64,000 nt of DNA from Marinobacter sp. F4216 (GCF_019931195.1 NZ_JAIOUO010000006.1:248001-312000), one strand, 5' to 3'; positions 1-9,351 are shown, numbered from the stretch's first letter. Made by a program: numbers and translations. The notes: generated by a model not told the origin, from the letters alone.

Positions 1-442
1 CGTCCAGATAGCCCTGGCTGATCCGGGCTGTGTTGTCGTCCAGGTTGAGCAGTTCCAGTAAGGGATGCACGTGGCGCAGCAACAGAATCATGATCACCGA
101 CCCGGCGGCAGCCAGGTACAGCCCCTGCCAGGTGGCGGGCATGATCTTGTCGAACGTACGGGCACCGTTGTAGCCGGAAATGATGGGCTGAAGGGCGCCC
201 AGAAGCCCCATGAAAAACAGGAAGATGGGCATCCAGATGCTGCTGCCGATACCCACCGCAGCCAGGTCTTCGGCACTGGCATGGCCAGCCATCACCGTAT
301 CGATCACGCCGTTGGCCATCTGGGCAACCTGAGCGATGAGAATCGGGCCACCCAGCAGGCCAAGGGTTCGCCATTCCGTCAGGGTGCGGGGAATGAGCGG
401 CTGTCGGGAGGCCGGCAGCGGCTGGTGGGTTTCGTCCATCAT
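1..442 (-). CDS. MATE family efflux transporter (5' part only; runs off the window)
   Basis: The first ~147 codons of a membrane protein read leftward off the window edge. The visible part has a polar N-terminus, a helix with GGPILIAQVAQMANGVID, the stretch DTVMAGHASAEDLAAVGIG typical of MATE/NorM drug:cation antiporters, and further hydrophobic helices. MATE proteins export cationic drugs or metabolites using Na+ or H+ gradients and are normally ~450 residues, so about two thirds is missing. Two ATGs stand side by side (442 and 439); a GGAA seven bases before the first favours 442. The gene is divergent from the EamA transporter, with a 168-bp shared upstream region. Confidence 0.8.
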   Translation of the reverse strand, partial: MMDETHQPLPASRQPLIPRTLTEWRTLGLLGGPILIAQVAQMANGVIDTVMAGHASAEDLAAVGIGSSIWMPIFLFFMGLLGALQPIISGYNGARTFDKIMPATWQGLYLAAAGSVIMILLLRHVHPLLELLNLDDNTARISQGYLD

Positions 443-610
443 GCAGCAGTTCCAGATTGTTCCTGTGGCTGGGAAAGGTGTCGATACAGAACCGCCGGGC
501 ATGTTACTCCGTTTCCGGGCTGGCGGCACGGCCGGTCGACATTCGTCGGCTGGACCTTTCATCAGGAATGGGTACAGTAACCGGCTGGTTTTAATGAGGT
601 AGCTGGAACA

Positions 611-1483
611 ATGGGATTACTGGTTTTCGTAACGATTCTCTGGGCGTTTTCTTTCAGTCTGATTGGCGAGTTCCTGGCGGGGCAGGTAGACAGCGACTTT
701 GCGGTGCTCAGCCGGGTGTTGATCGCGGCACTGGTGTTTCTGCCGTTCCTGCGCTGGCGCGGCGTTCCTTCGGGCATGAAGCTGGGTATCCTGGTCACGG
801 GTATGCTGCAGTTCGGCGTTACCTACCTGTGTCTGTACCGGTCATTCAGCTACCTTACGGTGCCGGAAGTCCTGCTGTTTACGATCTTCACGCCGCTGTA
901 CGTCACCCTGATCGACGACGCCCTGTTCCGGCGCTTTTCCCCGGTGGCACTGGTGGCCGCGGCCATCGCCACGCTGGGGGCGGGCATCATTCGTTACGAC
1001 GGCCTGAGCGAAGACTTCATCACCGGCTTCCTGCTGCTGCAAATTGCCAACTTTACCTTTGCCGCCGGGCAGGTGGGCTACAAGCACATCATGCAGCGTT
1101 ATCCCCTCGATGTGCCGGCTTTCCGAACCTTCGGGTATTTCTTCTTCGGGGCGCTGATCATTGCCCTGCCGTCGTTCCTGATCTTCGGTAATCCAGATCG
1201 ATTGCCGTCCACCGGCCTGCAATGGGGCATCCTGGCCTGGCTGGGCTTTGCCGCCTCCGGCTTGGGGCTGTTCCTTTGGAACCGGGGTGGCTGCCGGGTG
1301 GATGCGGGCACTCTGGCCATCATGAACAACGCCCTCGTGCCGGCGGGTCTGCTGGTGAATCTGCTGATCTGGAACCGGGATGCAGACCTGCTGCGGCTGG
1401 CTCTGGGAGGCGGGGTCATCGCGTTTTCCCTGTGGGTAAATGCCAGGTTCCACCCGCAGGCAAGGCTGATGCCCGGCACCTGA
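611..1483 (+). CDS. EamA/DMT-family transporter
   Basis: A 290-residue, almost wholly hydrophobic protein with about ten predicted membrane helices in two EamA-like halves, the usual size and layout of drug/metabolite transporters (RhaT/YedA/YicL type). The N-terminus MGLLVFVTILWAFSFSLIGE and the LWNRGG stretch near residue 220 fit this family. The substrate cannot be told from sequence; amino acids, carboxylates or amines are typical of the family. ATG at 611 is preceded by GAGGTAG. It stands alone, divergent from the MATE gene. Confidence 0.8.
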   Translation: MGLLVFVTILWAFSFSLIGEFLAGQVDSDFAVLSRVLIAALVFLPFLRWRGVPSGMKLGILVTGMLQFGVTYLCLYRSFSYLTVPEVLLFTIFTPLYVTLIDDALFRRFSPVALVAAAIATLGAGIIRYDGLSEDFITGFLLLQIANFTFAAGQVGYKHIMQRYPLDVPAFRTFGYFFFGALIIALPSFLIFGNPDRLPSTGLQWGILAWLGFAASGLGLFLWNRGGCRVDAGTLAIMNNALVPAGLLVNLLIWNRDADLLRLALGGGVIAFSLWVNARFHPQARLMPGT

Positions 1484-1640
1484 AGCAACGTCATGGGGAG
1501 TGAGTGACAATTCACTCCCCTGTCCCTCTGGCATAGCGTCAAGAAGACTGGCAGAATCCCGTCCCGCTAACTAGGTTTGCTCCTAGGCTATAAAGAATTC
1601 CCTATCCATACTTCAGCCTACATAAAGACAGGAAAACATC

Positions 1641-3038
1641 ATGTCCCAGTCCAACCCGGTTCCGGGTAATGGCGACGACGCATCCCGTGGATTTTGGTCG
1701 TCCCGGTTGGCGTTCATTCTTGCGGCCACAGGTTCGGCCGTTGGTCTCGGTAATATCTGGAAGTTTCCCTATGTGACGGGGGAGAACGGTGGCGGCGCCT
1801 TCGTCATCGTATACCTGATCTGTATTGCGGTGATTGGTATCCCCATCATGATGGCCGAGGTGTTCCTGGGGCGGAATGGGCGTCATAACCCCATCACCAG
1901 TATGCGCCTGGTGGCTGAACGGAACCTGAAGTCCCCCAAGTGGCGGATCTCAGCCGTGGTCGGCATGCTGGCGGCATTTATCATCCTGTCTTTCTATTCG
2001 GTGATCGGCGGCTGGTCCGCGTCCTACGTGGAACATGCCTTGATCGGCGACTTCGCCGGAGGCACTGCGGAATCCATCAACGCCATCTTCTCGGATCTGC
2101 TGGCAAGCCCCATTCAGCTGCTGATCTGGCACACGGTATTTATGGCGCTGGTTGTCGTTGTGGTATCCCGCGGCCTCAAAGGCGGTCTGGAAAAAGTCGC
2201 AACGATTCTGATGCCCACCCTGTTGGTGCTGTTGCTGGTGGCGGTTGGCTACGCCATGACCACGGGCCATTTCGGCGAAGCGGTCAGCTTCCTGTTCACG
2301 CCTGATTTCAGTGCGCTGACGTTCAATGGTGTGCTGATTGCCCTCGGCCATGCCTTCTTCACCCTGAGTCTGGGCATGGCGGTCATGATGGCTTACGGTT
2401 CCTACCTGCGTCGGGACATTTCCATCGGCCGCACCGCGATCAGTGTGGCCTTCATGGATACCGCTGTTGCGCTGCTGGCTGGCCTGGCGATTTTCCCGGT
2501 GGTGTTCTCCTTCGGCCTGGAGGCCAGTGCCGGCCCCGGTCTGATTTTCCAGACCCTGCCACTGGCTTTCGGTAACATCCCCATGGGCTGGTTGTTCGGC
2601 ACCCTGTTCTTCATCCTGCTGTTGTTTGCCGCCTGGACCTCGGCCATCTCCCTGCTGGAGCCGGTGGTTGAATGGGTAGAAGAAAAGACCAGTCTGGCCC
2701 GTGCCGGCAGCACCATCCTGGTGGGTGTGCTGTGCTGGGCGCTGGGTATTGCCTCCATCCTGTCGCTGAATGTCTGGTCAGACTTTGCGCCCCTGGGCAT
2801 GTTCGAGCGCTTTGAAGGAAAGACGATTTTCGATTTGCTGGACTTCTTCACCGCCAACGTCATGCTGCCGCTGTCTGGCCTGCTGACCGCCCTGTTCGTG
2901 GGTTGGGCCGTGGCCAAGGAATCCCTCAAGCTGGATCTGGCACTGGACGGCACCGCGTTCAATCTGTGGTACCACGCCATCCGCTACGTGACTCCGGTGG
3001 CGGTGCTGGTGGTGTTTGCCTACAACCTGTTTGCCTGA
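1641..3038 (+). CDS. Sodium-dependent transporter, neurotransmitter:sodium symporter (NSS/SNF) family
   Basis: 465 residues with about twelve membrane helices. The N-terminal unwound-helix signature GSAVGLGNIWKFPY followed by VTGENGGGAF (residues ~31-54) is the hallmark of the LeuT/NSS fold and contributes to the Na+ and substrate sites. Bacterial members import amino acids or related zwitterions with Na+, which fits a marine host; the substrate is not resolved. ATG at 1641 follows AGGAAAACATC. A strong stem-loop lies 19 bases after the stop, so the gene is probably a single transcription unit. Confidence 0.88.
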   Translation: MSQSNPVPGNGDDASRGFWSSRLAFILAATGSAVGLGNIWKFPYVTGENGGGAFVIVYLICIAVIGIPIMMAEVFLGRNGRHNPITSMRLVAERNLKSPKWRISAVVGMLAAFIILSFYSVIGGWSASYVEHALIGDFAGGTAESINAIFSDLLASPIQLLIWHTVFMALVVVVVSRGLKGGLEKVATILMPTLLVLLLVAVGYAMTTGHFGEAVSFLFTPDFSALTFNGVLIALGHAFFTLSLGMAVMMAYGSYLRRDISIGRTAISVAFMDTAVALLAGLAIFPVVFSFGLEASAGPGLIFQTLPLAFGNIPMGWLFGTLFFILLLFAAWTSAISLLEPVVEWVEEKTSLARAGSTILVGVLCWALGIASILSLNVWSDFAPLGMFERFEGKTIFDLLDFFTANVMLPLSGLLTALFVGWAVAKESLKLDLALDGTAFNLWYHAIRYVTPVAVLVVFAYNLFA

Positions 3039-3056
3039 TCGTCAGGCAGAAGAGGC

Positions 3057-3090
3057 AAAAAAGCCCGGCCATGTTGGCCGGGCTTTTTTG
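3057..3090. terminator. Bidirectional rho-independent terminator
   Basis: A perfect 8-bp GC-rich stem (GCCCGGCC at 3063-3070 with GGCCGGGC at 3076-3083, loop ATGTT) has A6 on its left and T6 on its right. It can end transcription of the NSS gene on the + strand and of the convergent secreted-protein gene (3108-3692) on the - strand. Confidence 0.9.
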
Positions 3091-3107
3091 TAATTGGGGG
3101 AGAGCTT

Positions 3108-3692
3108 TCAGTTACCCTCCGCCTGCTGGCGGAGCATGGGCACGTGGGGGCGAACGGCTTCGATGTCCTCGGCTGGCGCTTCCCGGGCGCTCTCCATTGC
3201 GCCCATAGCGTTTTCCATCATGGCCCGCATCTGGGCCTTCTGTTCAGGCGACAATTGGGTGGCGGCTTCCAGTTCGGCCAATGCCTTTTCCATCTCGGCC
3301 TTTTCAGCCGGTGCCTGGCCTTCCATTTCGATGGCCATCCAGGCCCGGTAGATTCGGTCGCCGACGCTGCTCCATTCGGCCAGGCTGTCGAACCCGTATT
3401 CGTCCACGTGCTCTTCCAGCCGGTCGTAGGCAGGCTCACCCTCCATGTTTTCCACAGAGGCCGAGAAAATACGGGAAAAGTCCGGCATTTCGGCTTCCTT
3501 GTCGATGCCCCTGGTCAGTTCGTCCAGCTCGGCTTCGATCGATTTCACGTCGTTCAGGGACTGCATGAACGATTCGATGGTGTCGTCTGTCAGCGGCTCG
3601 GCCTGAACCAAGGATGAGACCAGGGTAAGAATCAGGGCCAGCAAGAACGCCGGTCGATACAAAAACGTGCGTAGGGATTGGCTGCGCTTCAT
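3108..3692 (-). CDS. Small secreted helical protein of unknown function
   Basis: 194 residues. A signal peptide (residues 1-31, KR-rich then LLALILTLVSSLVQA) is followed by an acidic, mostly helical, soluble domain rich in Glu, Ala and Met with heptad-like stretches (for example KAEMEKALAELEAATQL). It is probably periplasmic. I do not recognise a named domain. The start is supported by AAGGAGAG spaced before ATG. It lies downstream of and on the same strand as the GhrA-like gene, about 100 bp away, and shares the bidirectional terminator at 3057-3090. Confidence 0.7.
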   Translation of the reverse strand: MKRSQSLRTFLYRPAFLLALILTLVSSLVQAEPLTDDTIESFMQSLNDVKSIEAELDELTRGIDKEAEMPDFSRIFSASVENMEGEPAYDRLEEHVDEYGFDSLAEWSSVGDRIYRAWMAIEMEGQAPAEKAEMEKALAELEAATQLSPEQKAQMRAMMENAMGAMESAREAPAEDIEAVRPHVPMLRQQAEGN

Positions 3693-3791
3693 GAAAACTC
3701 TCCTTGTGGATGATCCCGTTCCATTTGTTTTTCTTTCGGGACGTTTTCTGAGCGTAATACCAGTCCCCGTAATCCGCCACTTCCGGGGCCG

Positions 3792-4721
3792 TCAGTAGCC
3801 CCGCTGAATGTCCACCACGCCACTGACCGGTTTGCCGTCGGCATGGGCCCGGATCTTGTCCGCAATCTGTTCAACGGTGGCTTCTCGCAGGGTCCGCGCC
3901 GACACATGGGGCGTGATGGTCACCTTCGGGTGCGTCCAGAACGGGTGGTCTGAGGGCAGCGGTTCCCGGCGGAACACATCCAGCACGGCGCGGCCGACCT
4001 GGCCGTCGTCCAGGGCGTTCAGCAAATCCTCATCCACCAGCTGTTCGCCCCGCCCGACGTTAATCACCAGGGCATCCGGCTGGAGCTGGCTCAGCAGATG
4101 GTGATCGATCAGATCCCGGGTCTGCTCTGTCAGTGGCAGGGTATTGACCAGTACCCGGGTGTTGGCCAGGAAGTCTGCCAGCCCGTCGGCGCCGTGGTAG
4201 GTGTTTACGCCAGCCAGTTGGTGAGGGCTTCGGGCCCAGCCGTTGACCGGGTAGTCCAGGCTGGCCAGGGTGCTCGCCACCCGGCTGCCGATCTGGCCCA
4301 GCCCCATCACGCCGACGGGCCAGTCTTGCCGGCGGATGGGGCGGTGAATTTTCCAGCTGCCCAGGGCTTGCTGCGCCCGGTACAGGTCCATCTGTCGAGA
4401 AGATTCGAGCAGGTGATACAGAACGTATTCGGCCATCTGCACCGACATACCTGCATCCTCCACCCTGACCACGGTCAAACCCCCGGCTACGGCAGGCAGG
4501 GACACCAGTTTGTCCACACCCGCACCCAGGCTGAAGATGGCCTTGAGTTGGGGTTCCCGTTCGAACAGTTCGGCCGGCGGGTTCCAGACAATGGCATAGT
4601 CGGCCTCCACCGCGGCGCCATCGGGATTCCAGACGTGTATGTCAGCGTCCGGTAGTCGCTGTTGGAGGGGGACTGTCCAGCGTTCGGGCTTCGGGTCGCC
4701 AGCAACAAAAAGAATCTTCAT
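3792..4721 (-). CDS. ghrA: Glyoxylate/hydroxypyruvate reductase A-like D-2-hydroxyacid dehydrogenase
   Basis: 309 residues, the GhrA size. The NAD(P)-binding Rossmann motif is GLGQIG at residues 140-145, after the catalytic-domain stretch SLGAGVDKLV (~64-73). Further on come NVGRGEQLVDEDLL, with the conserved catalytic Arg region, and TPHVSART with the His of the Glu/His pair. The family reduces glyoxylate and hydroxypyruvate to glycolate and D-glycerate in the cytoplasm. The exact substrate is an inference from overall resemblance to GhrA rather than to SerA or LdhA. Confidence 0.82.
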   Translation of the reverse strand: MKILFVAGDPKPERWTVPLQQRLPDADIHVWNPDGAAVEADYAIVWNPPAELFEREPQLKAIFSLGAGVDKLVSLPAVAGGLTVVRVEDAGMSVQMAEYVLYHLLESSRQMDLYRAQQALGSWKIHRPIRRQDWPVGVMGLGQIGSRVASTLASLDYPVNGWARSPHQLAGVNTYHGADGLADFLANTRVLVNTLPLTEQTRDLIDHHLLSQLQPDALVINVGRGEQLVDEDLLNALDDGQVGRAVLDVFRREPLPSDHPFWTHPKVTITPHVSARTLREATVEQIADKIRAHADGKPVSGVVDIQRGY

Positions 4722-5018
4722 GGGGTCTCCGTGAACTTCGGGTGTTTCAGCATAGTCAAAAACGCCGGCTCAGGAACTCGGGCCGGTTGGCTGTTAAGGT
4801 CGACCGCAAGGGTGCCATATTATTGGGTTTGAGGCAGGAAGAGTTTCAGGCGCTGCGTTTGCTCGGTCGTGAGTCAGCTGCCCCGCCGTGACACTTTTGT
4901 GAAGGTTCCGGGATACACTGTTTAGGTGCGCGTGATCATGCTGTAAACCGCAGCGGCGAATCTTCTTCGTGAGGCAGGCCATCGGGTCTGTCCCCTTTTC
5001 ACTCACGGAGAAAGCACC

Positions 5019-5273
5019 ATGAAAACCCTGACACGAATGCTGTTGTTGGTCATGCTCGGTTTCGGCACACCGCTGGCCCTGGCCGGAGACATGGACTCAT
5101 CGGACGACAAGATGATGGACGACGAAATGTCTTCCGGGGGCACCATGTCCGATGACATGCACAAGGACACCATGGATGACGACATGGACAAATCCATGGA
5201 TGACATGAAAAAAGATGACATGGACACCACGGACATGGAGGATGACTCCATGGACAAGGACACCATGGAATAA
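5019..5273 (+). CDS. MXKDX-repeat acidic secreted peptide
   Basis: 84 residues. Residues 1-23 form a signal peptide (ending ALA-GD). The mature part is almost only Met, Asp, Lys, Ser, Thr and Glu in repeating units such as MDKSMDDMKKDDMD, matching the pentapeptide MXKDX repeat family. It is strongly acidic and probably disordered in the periplasm, with Met/Asp clusters that could bind metal ions; that role is inference. GGAGAAAGCACC precedes ATG. The gene sits 28 bp upstream of the response regulator at 5302, so it may be co-transcribed with, or a target of, this two-component system. Confidence 0.75.
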   Translation: MKTLTRMLLLVMLGFGTPLALAGDMDSSDDKMMDDEMSSGGTMSDDMHKDTMDDDMDKSMDDMKKDDMDTTDMEDDSMDKDTME

Positions 5274-5301
5274 ACCACCCTCAAGGGCATGAAGTGGCCA
5301 G

Positions 5302-6009
5302 GTGACGATGACTCGAACCGTTCTGATCATTGAGGACAATCCCGGTATTGGCGAACTGGTGTGCATGCAAGTGGCTGACCTGGGCATGCGCGCCATTCTT
5401 GTTACCCGGGGCGACGAAGGCCTTGCCCGTTTTCGTCAGGGTGGCATCGATCTTGTGATCCTGGACCTGATGTTACCGGGCATGGACGGGCTGGCAGTGT
5501 GCCGCGAGATCCGCTCCTGCCCCGGTTATGTTCCGGTGCTGATGCTCACCGCCAAGAGTTCGGAGCTCGATAGGGTGCTCGGGCTGGAAATGGGTGCCGA
5601 CGATTACCTGACCAAACCCTTCAACGTGGCCGAGCTGGCCGCCCGCATCAAGGCCCTGTTCCGGCGGGTGGACGCCATGGCCGCCCGGGCGTCGGACAGC
5701 AGCGAACCGGAAGAGTTGGTGGCAGGTGAGCTGCGCATCGATCCCGCCCGGCATCGGGTCTATATCGGGGAAAGTGAGATCGACCTGACCGCCCGCGAGT
5801 TCGACCTGCTCTGGCATTTTGCCAGTCACCGGGGCCGGGTGTTCAGCCGGGCCCAGCTGCTCGATGCCGTCTGGGGCTACAACCACGAAGGCTACGAACA
5901 CACGGTCAATACCCACATCAACCGGCTCCGCAACAAGATCGAGCCGGACCCCGCCGACCCCACCTACATCCAGACGGTGTGGGGCGTGGGTTACCGGTTT
6001 ATGGACTGA
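5302..6009 (+). CDS. OmpR/PhoB-family response regulator
   Basis: 235 residues with an N-terminal receiver domain (acidic pair ED at 11-12, phosphoacceptor Asp55 in LVILD, conserved Lys in TKPF) and a C-terminal winged-helix DNA-binding domain ending in QTVWGVGYRF. It should be phosphorylated by the adjacent kinase and act as a transcription factor. The start is uncertain: GTG at 5302 or ATG at 5308 (two codons later), the latter with AGGTG just upstream. The gene lies between the MXKDX peptide gene and the kinase gene; only three bases separate its stop from the kinase ATG. Confidence 0.9.
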   Translation: MTMTRTVLIIEDNPGIGELVCMQVADLGMRAILVTRGDEGLARFRQGGIDLVILDLMLPGMDGLAVCREIRSCPGYVPVLMLTAKSSELDRVLGLEMGADDYLTKPFNVAELAARIKALFRRVDAMAARASDSSEPEELVAGELRIDPARHRVYIGESEIDLTAREFDLLWHFASHRGRVFSRAQLLDAVWGYNHEGYEHTVNTHINRLRNKIEPDPADPTYIQTVWGVGYRFMD

Positions 6010-6012
6010 GCC

Positions 6013-7488
6013 ATGCCTGCCCTGTTCCGCACCCTTTACGCCCGCCTCGCGGTGGGTCTGTTCCTGTTGCTGTTGATTGTGGGAGGCCTGTTTACCTTTC
6101 TCAGTCTCTATTCCGTGCGCGATTACACCGCCGCGGTCAACCAGGAACTGAACCGGGACATTGCCAGTAATCTGGTGCTGGATCGCAACCTGGTCACCGA
6201 TGGCCAGTTGAACCAGGCCGAGCTGAAAAAGCTGTTCGACCTGTACATGACCATCCACCCGGGCATCGAGATCTATCTGCTGGACACCGACGGCCAGATC
6301 CTGTCCTACTCCGCCGACCCGGCCAGGATCAAACGCAACCGCGTCTCCCTGGAGCCCATCGGTACCCTGCTGGAAAACCCCGGAGCCTTCCCGGTACCGG
6401 GGGATGACCCCAGAAGCCACGACCGGCGGAAGGTGTTTTCCGTGACCACGGTGCCACTGGAAAGTGGCGCGACCGGTTACCTGTATGTAGTGCTCCGGGG
6501 CGAGGAATACGATCTGGTCGAGAACATGGTGCATGGCAACCAGTTTCTGAAGATGGGGGCGGGCGCCCTGGCCATCAGCCTGGTGGTGGGGCTGATGGCG
6601 GGTTTGGTGTTCTTCCATCTGCTGACCCGCCGCTTGTCCCGGTTGACCGGGCGAGTGGAAGCCTTCGACCTGAGCGGCGAAGCCCGGGCCCTGGCGCATC
6701 GGCCGGCGCTGAACGCACCCGGTGATGATATTGATTACCTGGCCGCCCGGTTTGAGCAGATGGCCGGGCGCATCGGTGCACAGGTGGATCTGCTGAAAGA
6801 AAAGGACCATCAGCGCCGGCAACTGGTGGCGCAGGTGTCCCACGATCTGCGAACGCCGCTGGCGTCCATCCAGGGCTATCTGGAGGCCCTGAAACTGAAA
6901 CACGCGCAACTGAGCCCGGATGAGCAGGCCCGATTCCTGGATGTGGCGCTGGCGGAAACCTGGCGTCTGGGACGGCTGGTGGACGAATTGTTCGAACTGG
7001 CCGCGCTGGAAGCAAAGGAAAAACAGCCCTCGCCCGAACCACTGGTGCTGGCAGAATTGCTGCATGACGTGGTGCAGAAGCACCAGCCTGAAGCGGAGCG
7101 CGCGTCAGTCCGACTGCGCATTGGCCATGTATTCGAGGGCGTCCGGGTGATGGCAGACATCGCCATGACCGAGCGCATCCTCGATAACCTGATCAGCAAT
7201 GCCATTGTCCATTCGCCGGCCGACAGCGAGGTGATCCTGGAGGTCGCGCGGGACGACTCGGCCGCGTTGCTATCCGTCTCCGATGCCGGTTCCGGTATCG
7301 ATCCGCAGGACATCGATCGGCTGTTTGAACCTTTCTATCAGGGCACAGGCGCAAAGAGCGCCGGTCACGCCGGTCTGGGGCTGGCGATCACCCATCGCCT
7401 GGTGACCCTGCAGGGCGGGCAGATCGACGTCAGCAATGAGGGGCCCGCTGGTGGGGCCCAGTTCCGTGTTCGTCTGCCGGTCGTCTAG
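6013..7488 (+). CDS. Membrane sensor histidine kinase
   Basis: 491 residues. TM1 is at ~12-33, a periplasmic sensing domain at ~34-178 and TM2 at ~180-203. HAMP follows at ~204-258, HisKA with SHDLRTPLASIQGYLEAL (phosphoacceptor His277), and HATPase_c with the N box DNLISNAIVHSP, the G1 box DAGSGID and the G2 box GHAGLGLAI. It is the partner of the response regulator just upstream. The periplasmic domain has no recognised ligand motif. With the MXKDX peptide in the same unit, a periplasmic metal or envelope signal is possible but unproven. Confidence 0.9.
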   Translation: MPALFRTLYARLAVGLFLLLLIVGGLFTFLSLYSVRDYTAAVNQELNRDIASNLVLDRNLVTDGQLNQAELKKLFDLYMTIHPGIEIYLLDTDGQILSYSADPARIKRNRVSLEPIGTLLENPGAFPVPGDDPRSHDRRKVFSVTTVPLESGATGYLYVVLRGEEYDLVENMVHGNQFLKMGAGALAISLVVGLMAGLVFFHLLTRRLSRLTGRVEAFDLSGEARALAHRPALNAPGDDIDYLAARFEQMAGRIGAQVDLLKEKDHQRRQLVAQVSHDLRTPLASIQGYLEALKLKHAQLSPDEQARFLDVALAETWRLGRLVDELFELAALEAKEKQPSPEPLVLAELLHDVVQKHQPEAERASVRLRIGHVFEGVRVMADIAMTERILDNLISNAIVHSPADSEVILEVARDDSAALLSVSDAGSGIDPQDIDRLFEPFYQGTGAKSAGHAGLGLAITHRLVTLQGGQIDVSNEGPAGGAQFRVRLPVV

Positions 7489-7944
7489 AGCAAAGAGTTC
7501 TTGTCAGCCAATTTTGGCCGCCGCTTTGTTTCCACACCTGCTAATAATCAAAAGCGGGCATAATTTGCGTCCCGGGCGATGCCCTCGTTCAATATCCGCA
7601 TGAACCAACTGATGCTCATGAGTTGTTCGCGCGATTTAGCGACCAGGTCTTTGACGACATCAAACTCGGCCTTATTGGCGTGGTCATAGCTGACCCTGGA
7701 ATTCGGACTCGGCCGTGGGTCACGGGGTCGAAAGCCACGAGGTGCGTGCTAAAATATAAGTGGTTTTAAGTCTTTTGTTTTGAGGGGGTCATTGCACGAC
7801 TGTTTTCCAAGAGCCGAGGAGGTGCCCGTGCAGTTGATGGGAAGGCGCGGCATGTAGGAATTAGCGGCCGATTGCATTGGCCAGGACAAGAACAGGCCAC
7901 AGCCGACGGGCTCTGTCTGTGCCCCGCGCTGAGGAGGGAATCTT
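7489..7944. other. Gene-poor patch of remnants upstream of the sugar dehydrogenase
   Basis: This 456-bp stretch holds only the transposase remnant (7548-7748). The rest (7489-7547 and 7749-7944) carries no open frame with recognisable protein content and no clear terminator after the kinase gene. The AT-rich segment around 7750-7785 contrasts with its flanks and may contain promoter elements, but no convincing -35/-10 pair was found. Confidence 0.5.
7548..7748 (-). pseudogene. Remnant of an IS200-like (Y1/RAYT-type) transposase
   Basis: On the minus strand an uninterrupted frame of 67 codons begins after an in-frame TAG (7749-7751) and ends at TGA (7548-7550). It contains RGFRPRDPRPSPNSRVSYDH, then SREQLMSISWFMRILNEG and IARDANYA. 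The SWFMR.LNE.IAR.AN block is characteristic of the middle of REP-associated or IS200-like tyrosine transposases, where it normally leads into a CTG.FWEGRFKSQAL segment. Both the N-terminal HUH catalytic part and that C-terminal part are missing, so this is a decayed fragment. The family assignment comes from recalled motif similarity. Confidence 0.6.
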
Positions 7945-9351
7945 ATGCGAAACGTGCTTCGCCGATACAACGCGAATTTCCCCATCTCATTGCTGGCCGG
8001 GACGTTGGCTCTGTCGACGGTGGCCGGCGCCCAAGAAGCGCTGGACGACCCGATCCCCGAGCCGATAGATTCGGGCCACGTGCGGATCGTTCTGGAAACG
8101 TCAGCCGATGGCATGACGGCCCCGAACTGGGGTAGGGACGTGCCCGGCTGTACCAATCTACAGGACCGGCTGGTGGTGTCAGACCAGATCGGGATCCTCT
8201 GGGCTGTCAACATCGACACTGGCGACAAGAGCGTGCTTCTCGATGTCAGCGGCCAACTGGTATCACTCGGCATCGCCGGGCCGGGTACATTCGATGAACG
8301 GGGCCTGCTGGGCTTCACGTTCCACCCCGACTTCGCCAACAATGGCCTGCTCTATACCTACACATCGGAGCCGGTTGCCGGCCCCGCGGACTTCTCTACC
8401 ATGCCGGCTGGGGTCGATGCGAACCACCAAAGCGTCATCAACGAATGGCGGGTTCCAGCGCCGTCGTGCGAGCGCAGCGCCGTTGTTGATCCCACTTCCC
8501 GTCGGGAGCTGCTACGGATCGATGAGCCACAGTTCAACCACAATGGCGGTGCGCTCGCGTTCGGACCCTATGGCATGCTCTACGTTTCGCTCGGCGACGG
8601 CGGGGCGGCTGACGATCAGGGGGTCGGCCACGTACCCGGGGGCAATGGCCAGGATCCGGGCAACGTGCTGGGTACCATCCTGCGTATCGATCCTCAGGGC
8701 AGCAACGCCGCCAACGGCCAGTATGGCGTGCCGGTGGATAACCCCTTCGTCGGCGACGCCGGCGCGGTCGACGAGATTTTCGCTTACGGGTTCCGTAATC
8801 CTTTCCGTTTCTCCTTCGATGCCTACACTGGCGAGATGATGATCGCTGACGTGGGTCAGAATGACATCGAGGAGGTTGATGTTGGCTTTCCTGGTGGCAA
8901 CTACGGTTGGCCCATCAAGGAGGGGGCCTTCTGTTTCCATCCCAACGGCACCGAGCCGGGGTTTGTATTCAACTGCGGGCCTGGCAACGCGCCGGAGGGT
9001 CTGGTCGAGCCCGTGGCCGTGTACGATCATGACGAGGGTATTGCGGTAATCGGCGGCTTTGTCTACCGGGGGTCGCTCATCCCGAACCTGATGGGGCGTT
9101 ACGTTTTTGGCGACTACTTCCAGCCATACATTAACAGTGGCCGGCTGTTCTACCTTGGAAAGAACGATCGCATCTTCGAGCTGGACCTGCGGGACCGAGA
9201 CAGCCTGGGGCTTGTACTGCTGGGCTTTGGCCAGGATGCATTCGGCGAGCTATACGTGCTGGCCAATGAAACCGGGACGCCGTTCGGCGATACCGGAGTC
9301 GTCCTACGCATGGCCAACGGTCAGGGAAAAGGTTCCGACCGGTTCCGGTAA
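7945..9351 (+). CDS. PQQ-dependent sugar dehydrogenase-like (GSDH/sorbosone dehydrogenase family) secreted protein
   Basis: 468 residues with an N-terminal signal peptide (to about AGA-QEA, residue ~31) and a six-bladed propeller of the soluble glucose/sorbosone dehydrogenase type. Family blocks are NHNGGALAFGPYGMLYVSLG with DGG, then YGFRNPFRFSFD, IADVGQNDIEEVD and GNYGWP. Family members oxidise aldose sugars with PQQ in the periplasm; the substrate here is unknown and no PQQ synthesis gene is nearby. AGGAGGG before ATG 7945 fixes the start. It is flanked by a transposase remnant and a truncated GNAT, suggesting acquisition by transfer. Confidence 0.85.
   Translation: MRNVLRRYNANFPISLLAGTLALSTVAGAQEALDDPIPEPIDSGHVRIVLETSADGMTAPNWGRDVPGCTNLQDRLVVSDQIGILWAVNIDTGDKSVLLDVSGQLVSLGIAGPGTFDERGLLGFTFHPDFANNGLLYTYTSEPVAGPADFSTMPAGVDANHQSVINEWRVPAPSCERSAVVDPTSRRELLRIDEPQFNHNGGALAFGPYGMLYVSLGDGGAADDQGVGHVPGGNGQDPGNVLGTILRIDPQGSNAANGQYGVPVDNPFVGDAGAVDEIFAYGFRNPFRFSFDAYTGEMMIADVGQNDIEEVDVGFPGGNYGWPIKEGAFCFHPNGTEPGFVFNCGPGNAPEGLVEPVAVYDHDEGIAVIGGFVYRGSLIPNLMGRYVFGDYFQPYINSGRLFYLGKNDRIFELDLRDRDSLGLVLLGFGQDAFGELYVLANETGTPFGDTGVVLRMANGQGKGSDRFR

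Noticed and set aside
5473..7083. A 536-codon open frame on the minus strand opposite the two-component genes
   Set aside because: It is Gln/His/Gly-rich, has no recognisable domain or RBS, and is exactly antisense to clear receiver and kinase domains.
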